DNA from: Hydractinia symbiolongicarpus | Lineage: Eukaryota; Cnidaria; Hydrozoa; Anthoathecata; Hydractiniidae | NCBI RefSeq assembly: GCF_029227915.1 | Contig: NC_079881.1 | Location: 23,041,501-23,105,500 of the forward strand | Length of the DNA: 64,000 nucleotides | Direction of reading: 5' to 3' | Part shown: in pieces, positions 37,001 through 50,741 of the stretch | Position numbering within the stretch: the stretch's first letter is position 1 | Layout of the letters: each line of letters opens with the position of its first letter | Notes under the pieces: generated by a model | The model's input: the letters and a program-made list of their open reading frames with translations, nothing else | What the model was told of the DNA's origin: nothing | The model's database searches: none | Program-made: the position numbers and the translations under genes

Positions 37001-40000
37001 CTGATTTTCTTCCGATATTACTAAGTTGTATTGCTTTTAACAGTGAAACGATTGACTGTGGGAATTAATTAAACTGATTCTGGACTGTGACCTCATAAAT
37101 GTGATAAATGAGCCAATTGGTCTCCAAGCAATTACATTCTTCTTAATTTGACATGATTGCTGGAATTCAGCGATTACATTAGGCTCTGTGGTAGCGCTTT
37201 ATTTAGAATTTTTGATAAATAAGAATTTTCTTACTGTGGGACCAATCCTGGCCGTTAGCACTCGCTGAATAAATAGGATCTGTTCCAAAGACTACATTTC
37301 ATTGACTTTCTAGCGGCATAAATCCGTTTGAGTTACAACGGTTGCGTCACATATTCGTACCAACATGTATTTAGTGATTTTCTTCCGATATTACTAAGTT
37401 GCATTGCTTCTAACAGTGAAACGATTGACTGTGGGATTTGATTGAACTGATTCTGGAATGTGACCTTATAAATGTGATAAATAAGCCAATTGGACTCCAA
37501 GGAATAACATTCTTCCTAATTTGATATGATTGCTGGAATTCAGCGATTACATTAGACTCTGTGGTAGCGCTTTATTTAAAAATTTAGATAAATAAATCAT
37601 TTTTTACTGTGGGACCAATCCTAGCCGTTAGTTCGCGCTGAAGAAATACAGACAGTTTCAAAAACTAAATTTCATTGACTTTCTAGCGGCATAAATCCGT
37701 TTGAGTTACAACGGTTGCGTCACATATTCGTACCAACATGTACTTAGCGATAGTAATCGGATATTACTAAGTTGCACCGCTTTTAACAGTGAAACGATTG
37801 ACTGTGGGACTTAATTGAACTGATTCTGGACTGTGACCTTATAAATGTGATAAATGAGCCAATTGGACTCCAAGGAATAACATTCTTCTTAATTCGACAT
37901 GATTGCTGGAATTCAGCGAGTACACTAGGCCCTGTGGTAGCGCTTTACTTAAAAATTTAGATAAATAAATCATTTTTTACTGTGGGACCTATCCTAGCCG
38001 TTAGTTCGCGCTGAGGAAATAGAGACAGTTTCAAAAACTACATTTCAATAACTTTCTAACGGGGTCAATCCGTTTGAGTTACAACGGTTGCGTCACATAT
38101 TCGTACCAACATGTATTTAGTGATTTTCTTCTGATATTACTAAGTTGTATTGCTTTTAACAGTGAAACGATTGACTGTGGGAATTAATTGAACTGATTCT
38201 GGACTGTGACCTCATAAATGTGATAAATGAGCCAATTGGTCTCCAAGCAATTACATTCTTCTTAATTTGACATGATTGCTAGAATTCAGCGATTACATTA
38301 GGCTCTGTGGTAGCGCTTTATTTAAAAATTTAGATAAATAAGACTTTTCTTACTGTGGGACCAATCCTGGCCGTTAGCACGGGCTGAATAAATGGGATCA
38401 GTTCCAAAGACTACATTACATTGACTTTCTAGTGGCATAAATCCGTTTGAGTTACAACGGTTGCGTCACATATTCGTACCAACATGTATTTAGCGATAGT
38501 ATTCGGATATTACTAGGTTGCATCGCTTTCAACAGTGAAACGTTTGACTGTGGGACTTAATTGAACTGATTTTGGTCTTTGACCTTATAACTGTGATAAA
38601 TGAGCCAGTTTGACTACAAGAACTAACATTCTTCTGAATTTGACATGATTGCTGGAACTCAGCGATTACACTGGGCGCTGTGGTAGCGCTTTATTAAAAA
38701 ATTAAGATAAATAATTCATTTTTTACTGTGGGACCCATCCTAGCCGTTAGTTCGCGTTGAAGAAATAGAGACAGTTTCAAAAACTACATTTCATTGATTT
38801 TCTAACGGTGTCAATCCGTTTGAGTTACAACGGTTGCGTCACATATTCGTAACAACATGTATTTAGTGATTTTTTTCCGATATTACTAAGTTGTATTGGT
38901 TTTAACAGTGAAGCGATTGACTGTGGGACTTAATTGAACTAACTTTGGACTGTGACCTGATAAATGTGATAAATGAGACAATTGGACTCCAAGGAATAAC
39001 ATTCTTCTTAATTTGATATGATTGCTGGAATTCAACGATTACATTAGGCTCTGTGGTAGCGCTTTATTTAAAAATTTAGATAAAAAAATCATTTTTTACT
39101 GTGGGACCAATCCTAGCCGTTAGTTAGCGCTGAAGAAATACAGACAGTTTCGAAAACTAAATTTCATTGACTTTCTATCGGGGCCAATCCGTTTGAGTTA
39201 CAACGGTTGCGTCACATATTCGTACCAACATGTATTTAGTGATTTTCTTCCGATATTACTAAGTTGCATTGCTTTTAACAGTGAAACGATTGACTGTGGG
39301 ATTTAATTGAACTGATTCTGGAATGTGACCTTATAAATGTGATAAATGAGCCAATTGGACTCCAAGGAATAACATTCTTCCTAATTTGATATGATTGCTG
39401 GAATTCAGCGATTACATTAGACTCTGTGGTAGCGCTTTATTTAAAAATTTAGATAAATAAATCATTTTTTACTGTGGGACCAATCCTAGCCGTTAGTTTG
39501 CGCTGAAGAAATACAGACAGTTTCAAAAACTAAATTTCATTGATTTTCTAGCGGCATAAATCCGTTTGAGTTGCAACGGTTGCGTCACATATTCGTACCA
39601 ACATGTACTTAGCGATAGTAATCGGATATTACTAGGTTGCACCGCTTTTAACAGTGAAATGATTGACTGTGGGACTTAATAGAACTGATTCTGGACTGTG
39701 ACCTTATAAATGTGATAAATGTGCCAATTGGACTCCAAGGAATAACATTCTTCTTAATTCGACATGATTGCTGGAATTCAGCGAGTACACTAGGCCCTGT
39801 GGTAGCGCTTTATTTAAAAATTTAGATAAATAAATCATTTTTTACTGTGGGACCAATCCTAGCCGTTAGTTTGCGCTGAAGAAATACAGACAGTTTCAAA
39901 AACTAAATTTCATTGATTTTCTAGCGGCATAAATCCGTTTGAGTTACAACGGTTGCGTCACATATTCGTACCAACATGTATTTAGTGATTTTCTTCCGAT

Positions 40001-41914
40001 ATTACTAAGTTGTATTGCTTTTAACAGTGAAACGATTGACTGTGGGAATTAATTGAACTGATTCTGGACTGTGACCTCATAAATGTGATAAATGAGCCAA
40101 TTGGTCTCCAAGCAATTACATTCTTCTTAATTTGACATGATTGCTGGAATTCATCGATTACATTAGGCTCTGTGGTAGCGCTTTATTTAAAATTTTAGAT
40201 AAATAAGAATTTTCTTACTGTGGGACCAATCCTGGCCGTTAGCACTCGCTGAATAAATAGGATCTGTTCCAAAGACTACATTTCATTGACTTTCTAGCGG
40301 CATAAATCCGTTTAAGTTACAACGGTTGCGTCACATATTCGTACCAACATGTATTTAGCGATGGTATTCGGATATTACTAGGTTGCATCAACTTTAACAG
40401 TGAAAAGTTTCACTGTGGGACTTAATTGAACTGATTTTTGACTTTGACCTTATAAATGTGATAAATGAGCCAGTTTGACTACAAGAACTAACATTCTTCT
40501 TAATTTGACATGATTGCTGGAACTCAGCGATTACACTGGGCGCCGTGGTAGCGCTTTATTAAAAAATTAAGATAAATAAGTCATTTTTTACTGTGGGACC
40601 AATCCTAGCCGTTAGTTCGCGCTAAAGAAATAGAGACAGTTTCAAAAACTACATTTCATTGATTTTCTAACGGTGTCCATCCGTTTGAGTTACAACGGTT
40701 TCGTCACTTATTCGTACCAACATGTATTTAGTGATTTTGTTCCGATATTACTAAGTTGTATTGCCTTTAACAGTGAAACGATTGACTGTGGGAATTAATT
40801 GATCTGATTCTGGAATGTGACCTTATAAATGTGATAAATGAACCAATTGGTCTCCAAGGAATAACATTCTTCTTAATTTGACATGATTGCTGGAATTCAG
40901 CGATTACATTAGGCTCTGTGGTAGCGCTTTTTTTAAAAATTTAGATAAATAAGACTTTTCTGACTGTGGGACCAATCCTGGCCGTTAGCACGGCCTGAAT
41001 AAATAGGATGAGTTCCAAAGACTACATTACATTGACTTTCTAGCGGCATAAATCCGTTTGAGTTACAACGGTTGCGTCACATATTCGTACCAACATGTAT
41101 TTAGCGATAGTATTCGGATATTACTAAGTTGCATCCCTTTTAACAGTGAAACGTTTGAATGTGGGACTTAATTGAACTGATTTTGGTCTTTGACCTTATA
41201 AAAGTGATAAATGAGCCAGTTTGACTACAAGAACTAACATTCTTCTTAATTTGACATGATTGCTAGAACTCAGCGATTACACTGGGCGCCGTGGTAGCGC
41301 TTTATTAAAAAATTAAGATAGATAAGTCATTTTTTACTGTGGGAACAATCCTAGGCGTTAGTTCGCGCTGAAGAAATAGAGACAGTTTTAAAAACTACAT
41401 TTCATTGATTTCCTAACGGTGTCACTCCGTTTGAGTTACAACGGTTGCGTCACTTATTCGTGCCAACATGTATTTAGTAATTTTATTCCGATATTACTAA
41501 GTTGTATTGCCTTTAACAGTGAAACGATTGACTGTGGGAATTAATTGATCTGATTCTGGAATGTGACCTTATAAATGAGATAAATGAGCCAATTGGTCTC
41601 CAAGGAATAACATTCTTCTTAATTTGACATGATTGCTGGAATTCAGCGATTACATTAGGATCTGTGGTAGCGCTTTATTTAACAGTTTAGATAAATAAAT
41701 CATTTTTTACTGTGGGACCAATCCTAGCCGTTAGTTCGCGCTGAAGAAATACAGACAGTTTCAAAAACTACATTTCAATGACTTTCTAACGGGTTCAATC
41801 CGTTTGAGTTACAACGGTTGCGTCACATATTCGTACCAACATGTATTTATTGATTTTCTTCCGATATTACTAAGTTGTATTGCTTTTAACAGTGAAACGA
41901 TTGACTGTGGGAAT
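34087..41914. repeat. Array block 8: mixed alpha and beta monomers, short-range repeats
   Basis: Monomer starts are 34087, 34460, 34832, 35205, 35577, 35951, 36320, 36693, 37066, 37439, 37812, 38185, 38558, 38931, 39304, 39677, 40050, 40423, 40796, 41169 and 41542. Beta units here carry the variant 'gcacgggctgaataaat'. 'attagactctgtgg' marks units at 36320, 37439 and 39304 (1119 and 1865 bp apart). 'gcgatagtaatcgg' with 'ggttgcaccgc' marks the unit tails just before 36693, 37812 and 39677, the same spacing, so a trimer and a pentamer step are both present. The unit at 35951 is 369 bp because 'aggctc' before 'tgtggtagcg' is largely missing. No long exact HOR spans the whole block. Confidence 0.85.
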
Positions 41915-42287
41915 TAATTGAACTGATTCTGGACTGTGACCTCATAAATGTGATAAATGAGCCAATTGGTCTCCAAGCAATTACATTCTTCTTAATTTGA
42001 CATGATTGCTGGAATTCAGCGATTACATTAGGCTCTGTGGTAGCGCTTTATTTAAAATTTTAGATAAATAAGACTTTTCTTACTGTGGGACCAATCCTGA
42101 CCGTTTGCGCTCGCTGAATAAATAGGATCTGTTCCAAAGACTACATTTCATTGACTTTCTAGCGGCATAAATCCGTTTGAGTTACAACGGTTGCGTCTCA
42201 TAATCGTACCAACATGTATTTAGCGATTTTGTTCCGATATTACTAAGTTGTATTGCTTTTAACAGTGAAACGATTGACTGTGGGAAT

Positions 42288-42620
42288 TAATGAGCCTGTT
42301 TGACTACAAGAACTAACATTTTTCTGAATTTGACATGATTGCTGGAACTCAGCGATTACACTGGGCGCTGTGGTAGCGCTTTATTAAAAAATTGAGATAA
42401 ATAAGTCATTTTTTACTGTGGGACCAATCCTAGCCGTTAGTTCGCGTTGAAGAAATAGAGACAGTTTCAAAAACTACATTTCATTGATTTTCTAACGGTG
42501 TCAATCCGTTTGGGTTACAACGGTTGCGTCACATATTCGTAACAACATGTATTTAGTGATTTTTTTCCGATATTACTAAGTTGTATCGGTTTTAACAACG
42601 AAGCGATTGACTGTGGGAAT
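42288..42620. repeat. Shortened 333-bp monomer, copy 1
   Basis: 'gggaattaa' is followed directly by 'tgagcctgtttgac' at 42291, so about 40 bp of the head (phase 3 to 43) are missing. Both sides of the deletion carry a TAA/AAT-rich word that could have served as microhomology. Confidence 0.9.
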
Positions 42621-43366
42621 TAATTGAACTAACTTTGGACTGTGACCTGATAAATGTGATAAATGAGACAATTGGACTCCAAGGAATAACATTCTTCTTA
42701 ATTTGACATTGCTGATGGAATTCAGCGATTACATTAGGCTCTGTGGTAGCGCTTTATTTAAAAATTCAGATAAATAAGACTTTTCTTACTGTGGGACCAA
42801 TCCTGGCCGTTAGCACGGGCTGAATAAATAGGATCAGTTCAAAAGACTACATTACATTGACTTTCTAGCGGCATAAATCCGTTTGAGTTACAACGGTTGC
42901 GTCATATATTCGTACCAACATGTATTTAGCGATAGTATTCGGATATTACTAGGTTGCATCGCTTTTAACAGTGAAACGTTTGAATGTGGGACTTAATTGA
43001 ACTGATTTTGGTCTTTGACCTCATAAATGTGATAAATGAGCCAATTGGTCTCCAAGCAATTACATTCTTCTTAATTTGACATGATTGCTGGAATTCAGCG
43101 ATTACATTATGCTCTATGGTAGCGCTTTATTTAAAATTTTAGATAAATAAGACTTTTCTTACTGTGGGACCAATCCTGACCGTTAGCGCTCGCTGAATAA
43201 ATAGGATCTGTTCCAAAGACTACATTTCATTGACTTTCTAGCGGCATAAATCCGTTTGAGTTACAACGGTTGCGTCTCATAATCGTACCAACATGTATTT
43301 AGCGATTTTGTTCCGATATTACTAAGTTGTATTGCTTTTAACAGTGAAACGATTGACTGTGGGAAT

Positions 43367-43699
43367 TAATGAGCCTGTTTGACTACAAGAACTAACATTC
43401 TTCTGAATTTGACATGATTGCTGGAACTCAGCGATTACACTGGGCGCTGTGGTAGCGCTTTATTAAAAAATTGAGATAAATAAGTCATTTTTTACTGTGG
43501 GACCAATCCTAGCCGATAGTTCGCGTTGAAGAAATAGAGACAGTTTCAAAAACTACATTTCCTTGATTTTCTAACGGTGTCAATCCGTTTGGGTTACAAC
43601 GGTTGCGTCACATATTCGTAACAACATGTATTTAGCGATAGTATTCGGATATTACTAGGTTGCATCGCTTTTAACAGTGAAACGTTTGAATGTGGGACT
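43367..43699. repeat. Shortened 333-bp monomer, copy 2
   Basis: This has the same head deletion, with the break at 43370, 1079 bp after copy 1. Confidence 0.9.
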
Positions 43700-44818
43700 T
43701 AATTAAACTGATTTTGGTCTTTGACCTTATAAATGTGATAAATGAGCCAGTTTGACTACAAGAACTAACATTCTTCTTAATTTGACATGATTGCTGGAAC
43801 TCAGCGATTACACTGGGCGCCGTGGTAGCGCTTTATTAAAAAATTAGGATAAATAAGTCATTTTTTACTGTGGGAACAATCCTAGGCGTTAGTTCGCGCT
43901 GAAGAAATAGAGACAGTTTCAAAAACTACATTTCATTGATTTCCTAACGGTGTCAATCCGTTTGAGTTACAACGGTTGCGTCACTTATTCGTACCAACAT
44001 GTATTTAGTGATTTTATTCCGATATTACTAAGTTGTATTGCCTTTAACAGTGAAACGATTGACTGTGGGAATTAATTGAACTGATTCTGGACTGTGACCT
44101 CATAAATGTGATAAATGAGCCAATTGGTCTCCAAGCAATTACATTCTTCTTAATTTGACATGATTGCTGGAATTCAGCGATTACATTAGGCTCTGTGGTA
44201 GCGCTTTATTTAAAATTTTAGATAAATAAGACTTTTCTTACTGTGGGACCAATCCTGGCCGTTAGCACGGGCTGAATAAATAGGATCAGTTCAAAAGACT
44301 ACATTACATTGACTTTCTAGCGGCATAAATCCGTTTGAGTTACAACGGTTGCGTCATATATTCGTACCAACATGTATTTAGCGATAGTATTCGGATCTTA
44401 TTAGGTTGCATCGCTTTTAACAGTGAAACGTTTGAATGTGGGACTTAATTGAACTGATTTTGGTCTTTGACCTCATAAATGTGATAAATGAGCCAATTGG
44501 TCTCCAAGCAATTACATTCTTCTTAATTTGACATGATTGCTGGAATTCAGCGATTACATTAGGCTCTGTGGTAGCGCTTTATTTAAAATTTTAGATAAAT
44601 AAGACTTTTCTTACTGTGGGACCAATCCTGACCGTTAGCGCTCGCTGAATAAATAGGATCTGTTCCAAAGACTACATTTCATTGACTTTCTAGCGGCATA
44701 AATCCGTTTGAGTTACAACGGTTGCGTCTCATAATCGTACCAACATGTATTTAGCGATTTTGTTCCGATATTACTAAGTTGTATTGCTTTTAACAGTGAA
44801 ACGATTGACTGTGGGAAT

Positions 44819-45151
44819 TAATGAGCCTGTTTGACTACAAGAACTAACATTCTTCTGAATTTGACATGATTGCTGGAACTCAGCGATTACACTGGGCGCT
44901 GTGGTAGCGCTTTATTAAAAAATTGAGATAAATAAGTCATTTTTTACTGTGGGACCAATCCTAGCCGTTAGTTCGCGTTGAAGAAATAGAGACAGTTTCA
45001 AAAACTACATTTCCTTGATTTTCTAACGGTGTCAATCCGTTTGGGTTACAACGGTCGCGTCACATATTCGTAACAACATGTATTTAGTGATTTTTTTCCG
45101 ATATTACTGAGTTGTATCGGTTTTAACAGTGAAGCGATTGACTGTGGGAAT
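44819..45151. repeat. Shortened 333-bp monomer, copy 3
   Basis: This has the same head deletion, with the break at 44822, 1452 bp after copy 2. Confidence 0.9.
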
Positions 45152-46643
45152 TAATTGAACTAACTTTGGACTGTGACCTGATAAATGTGATAAATGAGAC
45201 AATTGGACTCCAAGGAATAACATTCTTCTTAATTTGACATTGCTGCTGGAATTCAGCGATTACATTAGGCTCTGTGGTAGCGCTTTATTTAAAAATTCAG
45301 ATAAATAAGACTTTTCTTACTGTGGGACCAATCCTGGCCGTTAGCACGGGCTGAATAAATAGGATCAGTTCAAAAGACTACATTACATTGACTTTCTAGC
45401 GGCATAAATCCGTTTGAGTTACAACGGTTGCGTCATATATTCGTACCAACATGTATTTAGCGATAGTATTCGGATATTACTAGGTTGCATCGCTTTTAAC
45501 AGTGAAACGTTTGAATGTGGGACTTAATTGAACTGATTTTGGTCTTTGACCTTATAAATGTGATAAATGAGCCAGTTTGACTACAAGAACTAACATTCTT
45601 CTTAATTTGACATGATTGCTGGAACTCAGCGATTACACTGGGCGCGGTGGTAGCGCTTTATTAAAAAATTAGGATAAATAAGTCATTTTTTACTGTGGGA
45701 ACAATCCTAGGCGTTAGTTCGCGCTGAAGAAATAGAGACAGTTTCAAAAACTACATTTCATTGATTTCCTAACGGTGTCAATCCGTTTGAGTTACAACGG
45801 TTGCGTCACTTATTCGTACCAACATGTATTTAGTGATTTTATTCCGATATTACTAAGTTGTATTGCCTTTAACAGTGAAACGATTGACTGTGGGAATCAA
45901 TCGATCTGATTCTGGAATGTGACCTTATAAATGTGATAAATGAGCCAATTGGTCTCCAAGGAATAACATTCTTCTTAATTTGACATGATTGCTGGAACTC
46001 AGCGATTACATTAGGCTCTGTGGTAGCGCTTTATTTAAAAATTTAGATAAATAAATCATTTTTTACTGTGGGACCAATCCTAGCCGTTAGTTCGCGGTGA
46101 AGAAATACAGACAGTTTCAAAAACTACATTTCAATGACTTTCTAACGGGTTCAATCCGTTTGAGTTACAACGGTTGCGTCACATATTCGTACCAACATGT
46201 ATTTATTGATTTTCTTCCGATATTACTAAGTTGTATTGCTTTTAACAGTGAAACGATTGACTGTGGGAATTAATTGAACTGATTCTGGACTGTGACCTCA
46301 TAAATGTGATAAATGAGCCAATTGGTCTCCAAGGAATAACATTCTTCTTAATTTGACATGATTGCTGGAATTCAGCTATTACATTAGGCTCTGTGGTAGC
46401 GCTTTATTTAAAAATTTAGATAAATAAGACTTTTCTTACTGTGGGACCAATCCTGTCCGTTAGCACGGGCTGAATAAATAGGATCAGTTCCAAGGACTAC
46501 ATTACATTGACTTTCTAGCGGCATAAATCCGTTTGAGTTACAACGGTTGCGTCACATATTCGTACCAACATGTACTTAGCGATAGTAATCGGATATTACT
46601 AGGTTGCATCGCTTTTAACAGTGAAACGTTTGACTGTGGGACT

Positions 46644-49600
46644 TAATTGAACTGATTATGTTCTTCGACCTTATAAATGTGATAAATGAGCCAGTTTGAC
46701 TACAAGAACTAATATTCTTCTGACTTTAACATGATTGCTGGATTTCAGCGATTACACTGAGCGCTGTGGTAGCGCTTTATTAAAAAATTAAGATAAATAA
46801 GTCATTTTTTACTGTGGGACCAATCCTAGCCGTTAGTTAGCGTTGAAGAAATAGAGACAGTTTCAAAAACTACATTTCATTGATTTTCTAACGGTGTCAA
46901 TCCGTTTGAGTTACAACGGTTGCGTCACATATTCGTACCAACATGTATTTAGTGATTTTTTCCGATATTACTAAGTTGTATCGGTTTTAACAGTGAAGCG
47001 ATTGACTGTGGGACTTAATTGAACTAACTTTGGACTGTGACCTGATAAATGTGATAAATGAGACAATTGGACTCCAAGGAATAACATTCTTCTTAATTTG
47101 ATATGATTGCTGGAATTCAACGATTACATTAGGCTCTGTGGTAGCGCTTTATTTAAAAATTTAGATAAATAAATCATTTTTTGCTGTGGGACCAATCCTA
47201 GCCGTTAGATCGCGCTGAAGAAATAGAGACAGTTTCAAAAACTACATTTCATTGACTTTCTATCGGGGCCAATCCGTTTGAGATACAACGGTTGCGTCAC
47301 ATATTCGTACCATTATGTATTTAGTGATTTTCTTCCGATATTACTAAGTTGCATTGCTTTTAACAGTGAAACGATTGACTGTGGGATTTAATTGAACTGA
47401 TTCTGGAATGTGACCTTATAAATGTGATAATTGAGCCAATTGGACTCCAAGGAATAACATTCTTCTTAATTTGATATGATTGCTGGAATTCAGCGATCAC
47501 ATTAGGCTCTGTGGTAGCGCTTTATTTAAAAATTTAGATAAATAAATCATTTTTTACTGTGGGACCAATCCTAGCCGTTAGTTCGCACTGAAGAAATACA
47601 GACAGTTTAAAAAACTACATTTCATTGACTTTCTATCGGGGTCAATCCGTTTGAGTTACAACGGTTGCGTCACATATTCGTACCAACGTGTATTTAGTGA
47701 TTTTCTTCCGATATTACTAAGTTGCATTGCTTTTAACAGTGAAACGATTGACTGTGGGATTTAATTGAACTGATTCTGGAATGTGACCTTATAAATGTCA
47801 TAAATGAGCCAATTGGACTCTAAGGAATAACATTCTTCTTAATTTGATATGATTGCTGGAATTCAGCGATTACATTAGGCTCTGTGGTAGCGCTTTATTA
47901 AAAAATTAAGATAAATAAGTCATTTTTTACTGTGGGACCAATCCTAGCCGTTAGTTAGCGTTGAAGAAATAGAGACAGTTTCAAAAACTACATTTCATTG
48001 ATTTTCTAACGGTGTCAATCCGTTTGAGTTACAACGGTTGCGTCACATATTCGTACCAACATGTATTTAGTGATTTTTTCCGATATTACTAAGTTGTATC
48101 GGTTTTAACAGTGAAGGGATTGACTGTGGGACTTAATTGAACTAACTTTGGACTGTGACCTGATAAATGTGATAAATGAGACAATTGGACTCCAAGGAAT
48201 AACATTCTTCTTATTTGATATGATTGCTGGAATTCAACGATTACATTAGGGTCTGTGGTAGCGCTTTATTTAAAAATTTAGATAAATAAATCATTTTTTG
48301 CTGTGGGACCAATCCTAGCCGTTAGATCGCGCTGATGAAATAGAGACAGTTTCAAAAACTACATTTCATTGACTTTCTATCGGGGCCAATCCGTTTGAGA
48401 TACAACGGTTGCGTCACATATTCGTACCATTATGTATTTAGTGATTTTCTTCCGATATTACTAAGTTGCATTGCTTTTAACAGTGAAACGATTGACTGTG
48501 GGATTTAATTGAACTGATTCTGGAATGTGACCTTATAAATGTGATAATTGAGCCAATTGGACTCCAAGGAATAACATTCTTCTTAATTTAATATGATTGC
48601 TGGAATTCAGCGATCACATTAGGCTCTGTGGTAGCGCTTTATTTAAAATTTAGATAAATAAATCATTTTTTACTGTGTTACCAATCCTAGCCGTTAGTTC
48701 GCGCTGAAGAAATACAGACAGTTTCAAAAACTACATTTCATTGTCTCTCTATCGGGGCCAATCCGTTGGAGTTACAACGGTTGCGTCACATATTCGTAGC
48801 AACATGTATTTAGTGATTTTCTTCCGATATTAATAAGTTGCATTGCTTTTAACAGTGAAACGATTGACTGTGGGATTTAATTGAACTGATTCTGGAATGT
48901 GACCTTATAAATGTGATAATTGAGCCAATTGGACTCCAAGGAATAACATTCTTCTTAATTTGATATGATTGCTGGAATTCAGCGATTACATTAGGCTCTG
49001 TGGTAGCGCTTTATTTAAAAATTAAGATAAATAAATCATTTTTTTCTGTGGGAACAATCCTAGCCGTTAATTCGCGTTGAAGAAATAGAGACAGTTTCAA
49101 AAACTACATTTCATTGATTTTCTAACGGTGTCAATCCGTTTGGGTTACAACGGTTGCGTCACATATTCGTACCAACATGTATTTAGTGATTTTTTTCCGA
49201 TATTACTAAGTTGTGTCGGTTTTAACAGTGAAGCCATTGACTGTGGGACTTAGTTAAACTAACTTTGGACTGTGACCTGATAAATATGATAATTAAGCCA
49301 ATTGGACTCCAAGGAATAACATTCTTCTTAATTTGATATGATTGCTGGAATTCAGCGATTACATTAGGCTCTGTGGTAGCGCTTTATTTAAAAATTTAGA
49401 TAAATAAATCATTCTTTATTGTGGGACCAATCCTAGCCGTTAGTTCGCGCTAAAGAAATACAGACAGTTTCAAAAACTACATTTCATTGATTTTTTAACG
49501 GTGTCAATCCGTTTGAGTTACAACGGTTGCGTCACATATTTGTACCAACATGTATTTAGTGATTTTTTTCCGATATTACTAAGTTGTATCGGTTTTAACA

Positions 49601-50741
49601 GTGAAGCGATTGACTGTGGGACTTAATTGAACTAACTTTGGACTGTGACCTGATAAATGTGATAAGTGAGACAATTGGACTCCAAGGAATAACATTCTTC
49701 TTAATTTGATATGATTGCTGGAATTCAACGATTACATTAGGCTATGTGGTAGCGCTTTATTTAAAAATTTAGATAAATAAATCATTTTTTGCTGTGGGAC
49801 AAATCCTAGCCCTTAGATCGCGCTGAAGAAATAGAGACAGTTGCAAAAACTACATTTCATTGACTTTCTATCGGGGTCAATCCGTTTGAGTTACACCGGT
49901 TGCGTCACATATTCGTACCAACATGTATTTAGTGATTTTCTTCCGATATTACTAAGTTGCATTGCTTTTAACAGTGAAACGATTGACTGTGGGATTTAAT
50001 TGAACTGATTCTGGAATGTGACCTTATAAATGTGGTAAATGAGCCAATTGGACTCTAAGGAATAACATTCTTCTTAATTTGATATGATTGCTGGAATTCA
50101 GCGATTACATTAGGCTCTGTGTTAGCGCTTTATTTAAAAATTTAGATAAATAAATCATTTTTTACTGTGGGACCAATCCTAGCCGTTAGTTCCCGTTGAA
50201 GAAATACAGACAGTTTCAAAAACTACATTTCATTGACTTTCTATCGGGGTCAATCCGTTTAAGTTACAACGGTTGCATCACATATTCGTACCAACATGTA
50301 TTTAGTGATTTTCTTCCGATATTACTAAGTTGCATTGCTTTTAACAGTGAAACGATTGACTGTGGGATTTAATTGAACTGATTGTGAAATGTGACCTTAT
50401 AAATGTGATAAATCTGCCAATTGGACTCCGAGGAATAACATTCTTCTTAATTTGATATGATTGCTGGAATTCAGCGATTACATTAGGCTCTGTGGTAGCG
50501 CTTTATTTAAAAATTTAGATAAATAAATCATTTTTTACTGTGGGACCAATCCTAGCCGTTAGTTCAACTGAAGAAATACAGACAGTTTCAAAAACTAAAT
50601 TTCATTGACTTTCTAGCGGCATAAATACGTTTGAGTTACAACGGTTGCGTCACATATTCGTACCAACATGTACTTAGCGATAGTAATCGGATATTACTAG
50701 GTTGCACCGCTTTTAACAGTGAAACGATTGACTGTGGGACT
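46644..50741. repeat. Array block 10: 1118-bp trimer; beta version almost lost
   Basis: Monomer starts are 46644, 47016, 47389, 47762, 48134, 48506, 48878, 49251, 49624, 49997 and 50370. The 'actaactttggactgtgacctgataaatg' head occurs at 47016, 48134, 49251 and 49624. The private variants 'gttagttagcgttg' (46831 and 47949) and 'accattatgtattt' (near 47310 and 48427) show a trimer duplicated at about 1118 bp. Nearly all middles are of alpha type from here to the end. The tail is mostly 'tgattttcttccgatatt'. 'actgtgttacc' instead of 'actgtgggacc' appears at about 48673 and again in the last block. Confidence 0.87.

Larger units (their letters stand above)
41915..46643. repeat. Array block 9: higher-order repeats marked by a 333-bp monomer
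   Basis: Monomer starts are 41915, 42288, 42621, 42994, 43367, 43700, 44073, 44446, 44819, 45152, 45525, 45898 and 46271. Short units start at 42288, 43367 and 44819, so the repeat steps are 1079 and 1452 bp (two or three full units plus a 333-bp unit). The hybrid head 'ggtctttgacctcataaatg' at 42994 and 44446 joins two head classes and is 1452 bp apart. The unit at 42621 returns at 45152 (2531 bp = 1079 + 1452). Rare variants such as 'gaccgttagcgctcgctg' and 'gcgtctcataatcgtacc' travel with the short unit. Confidence 0.9.
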
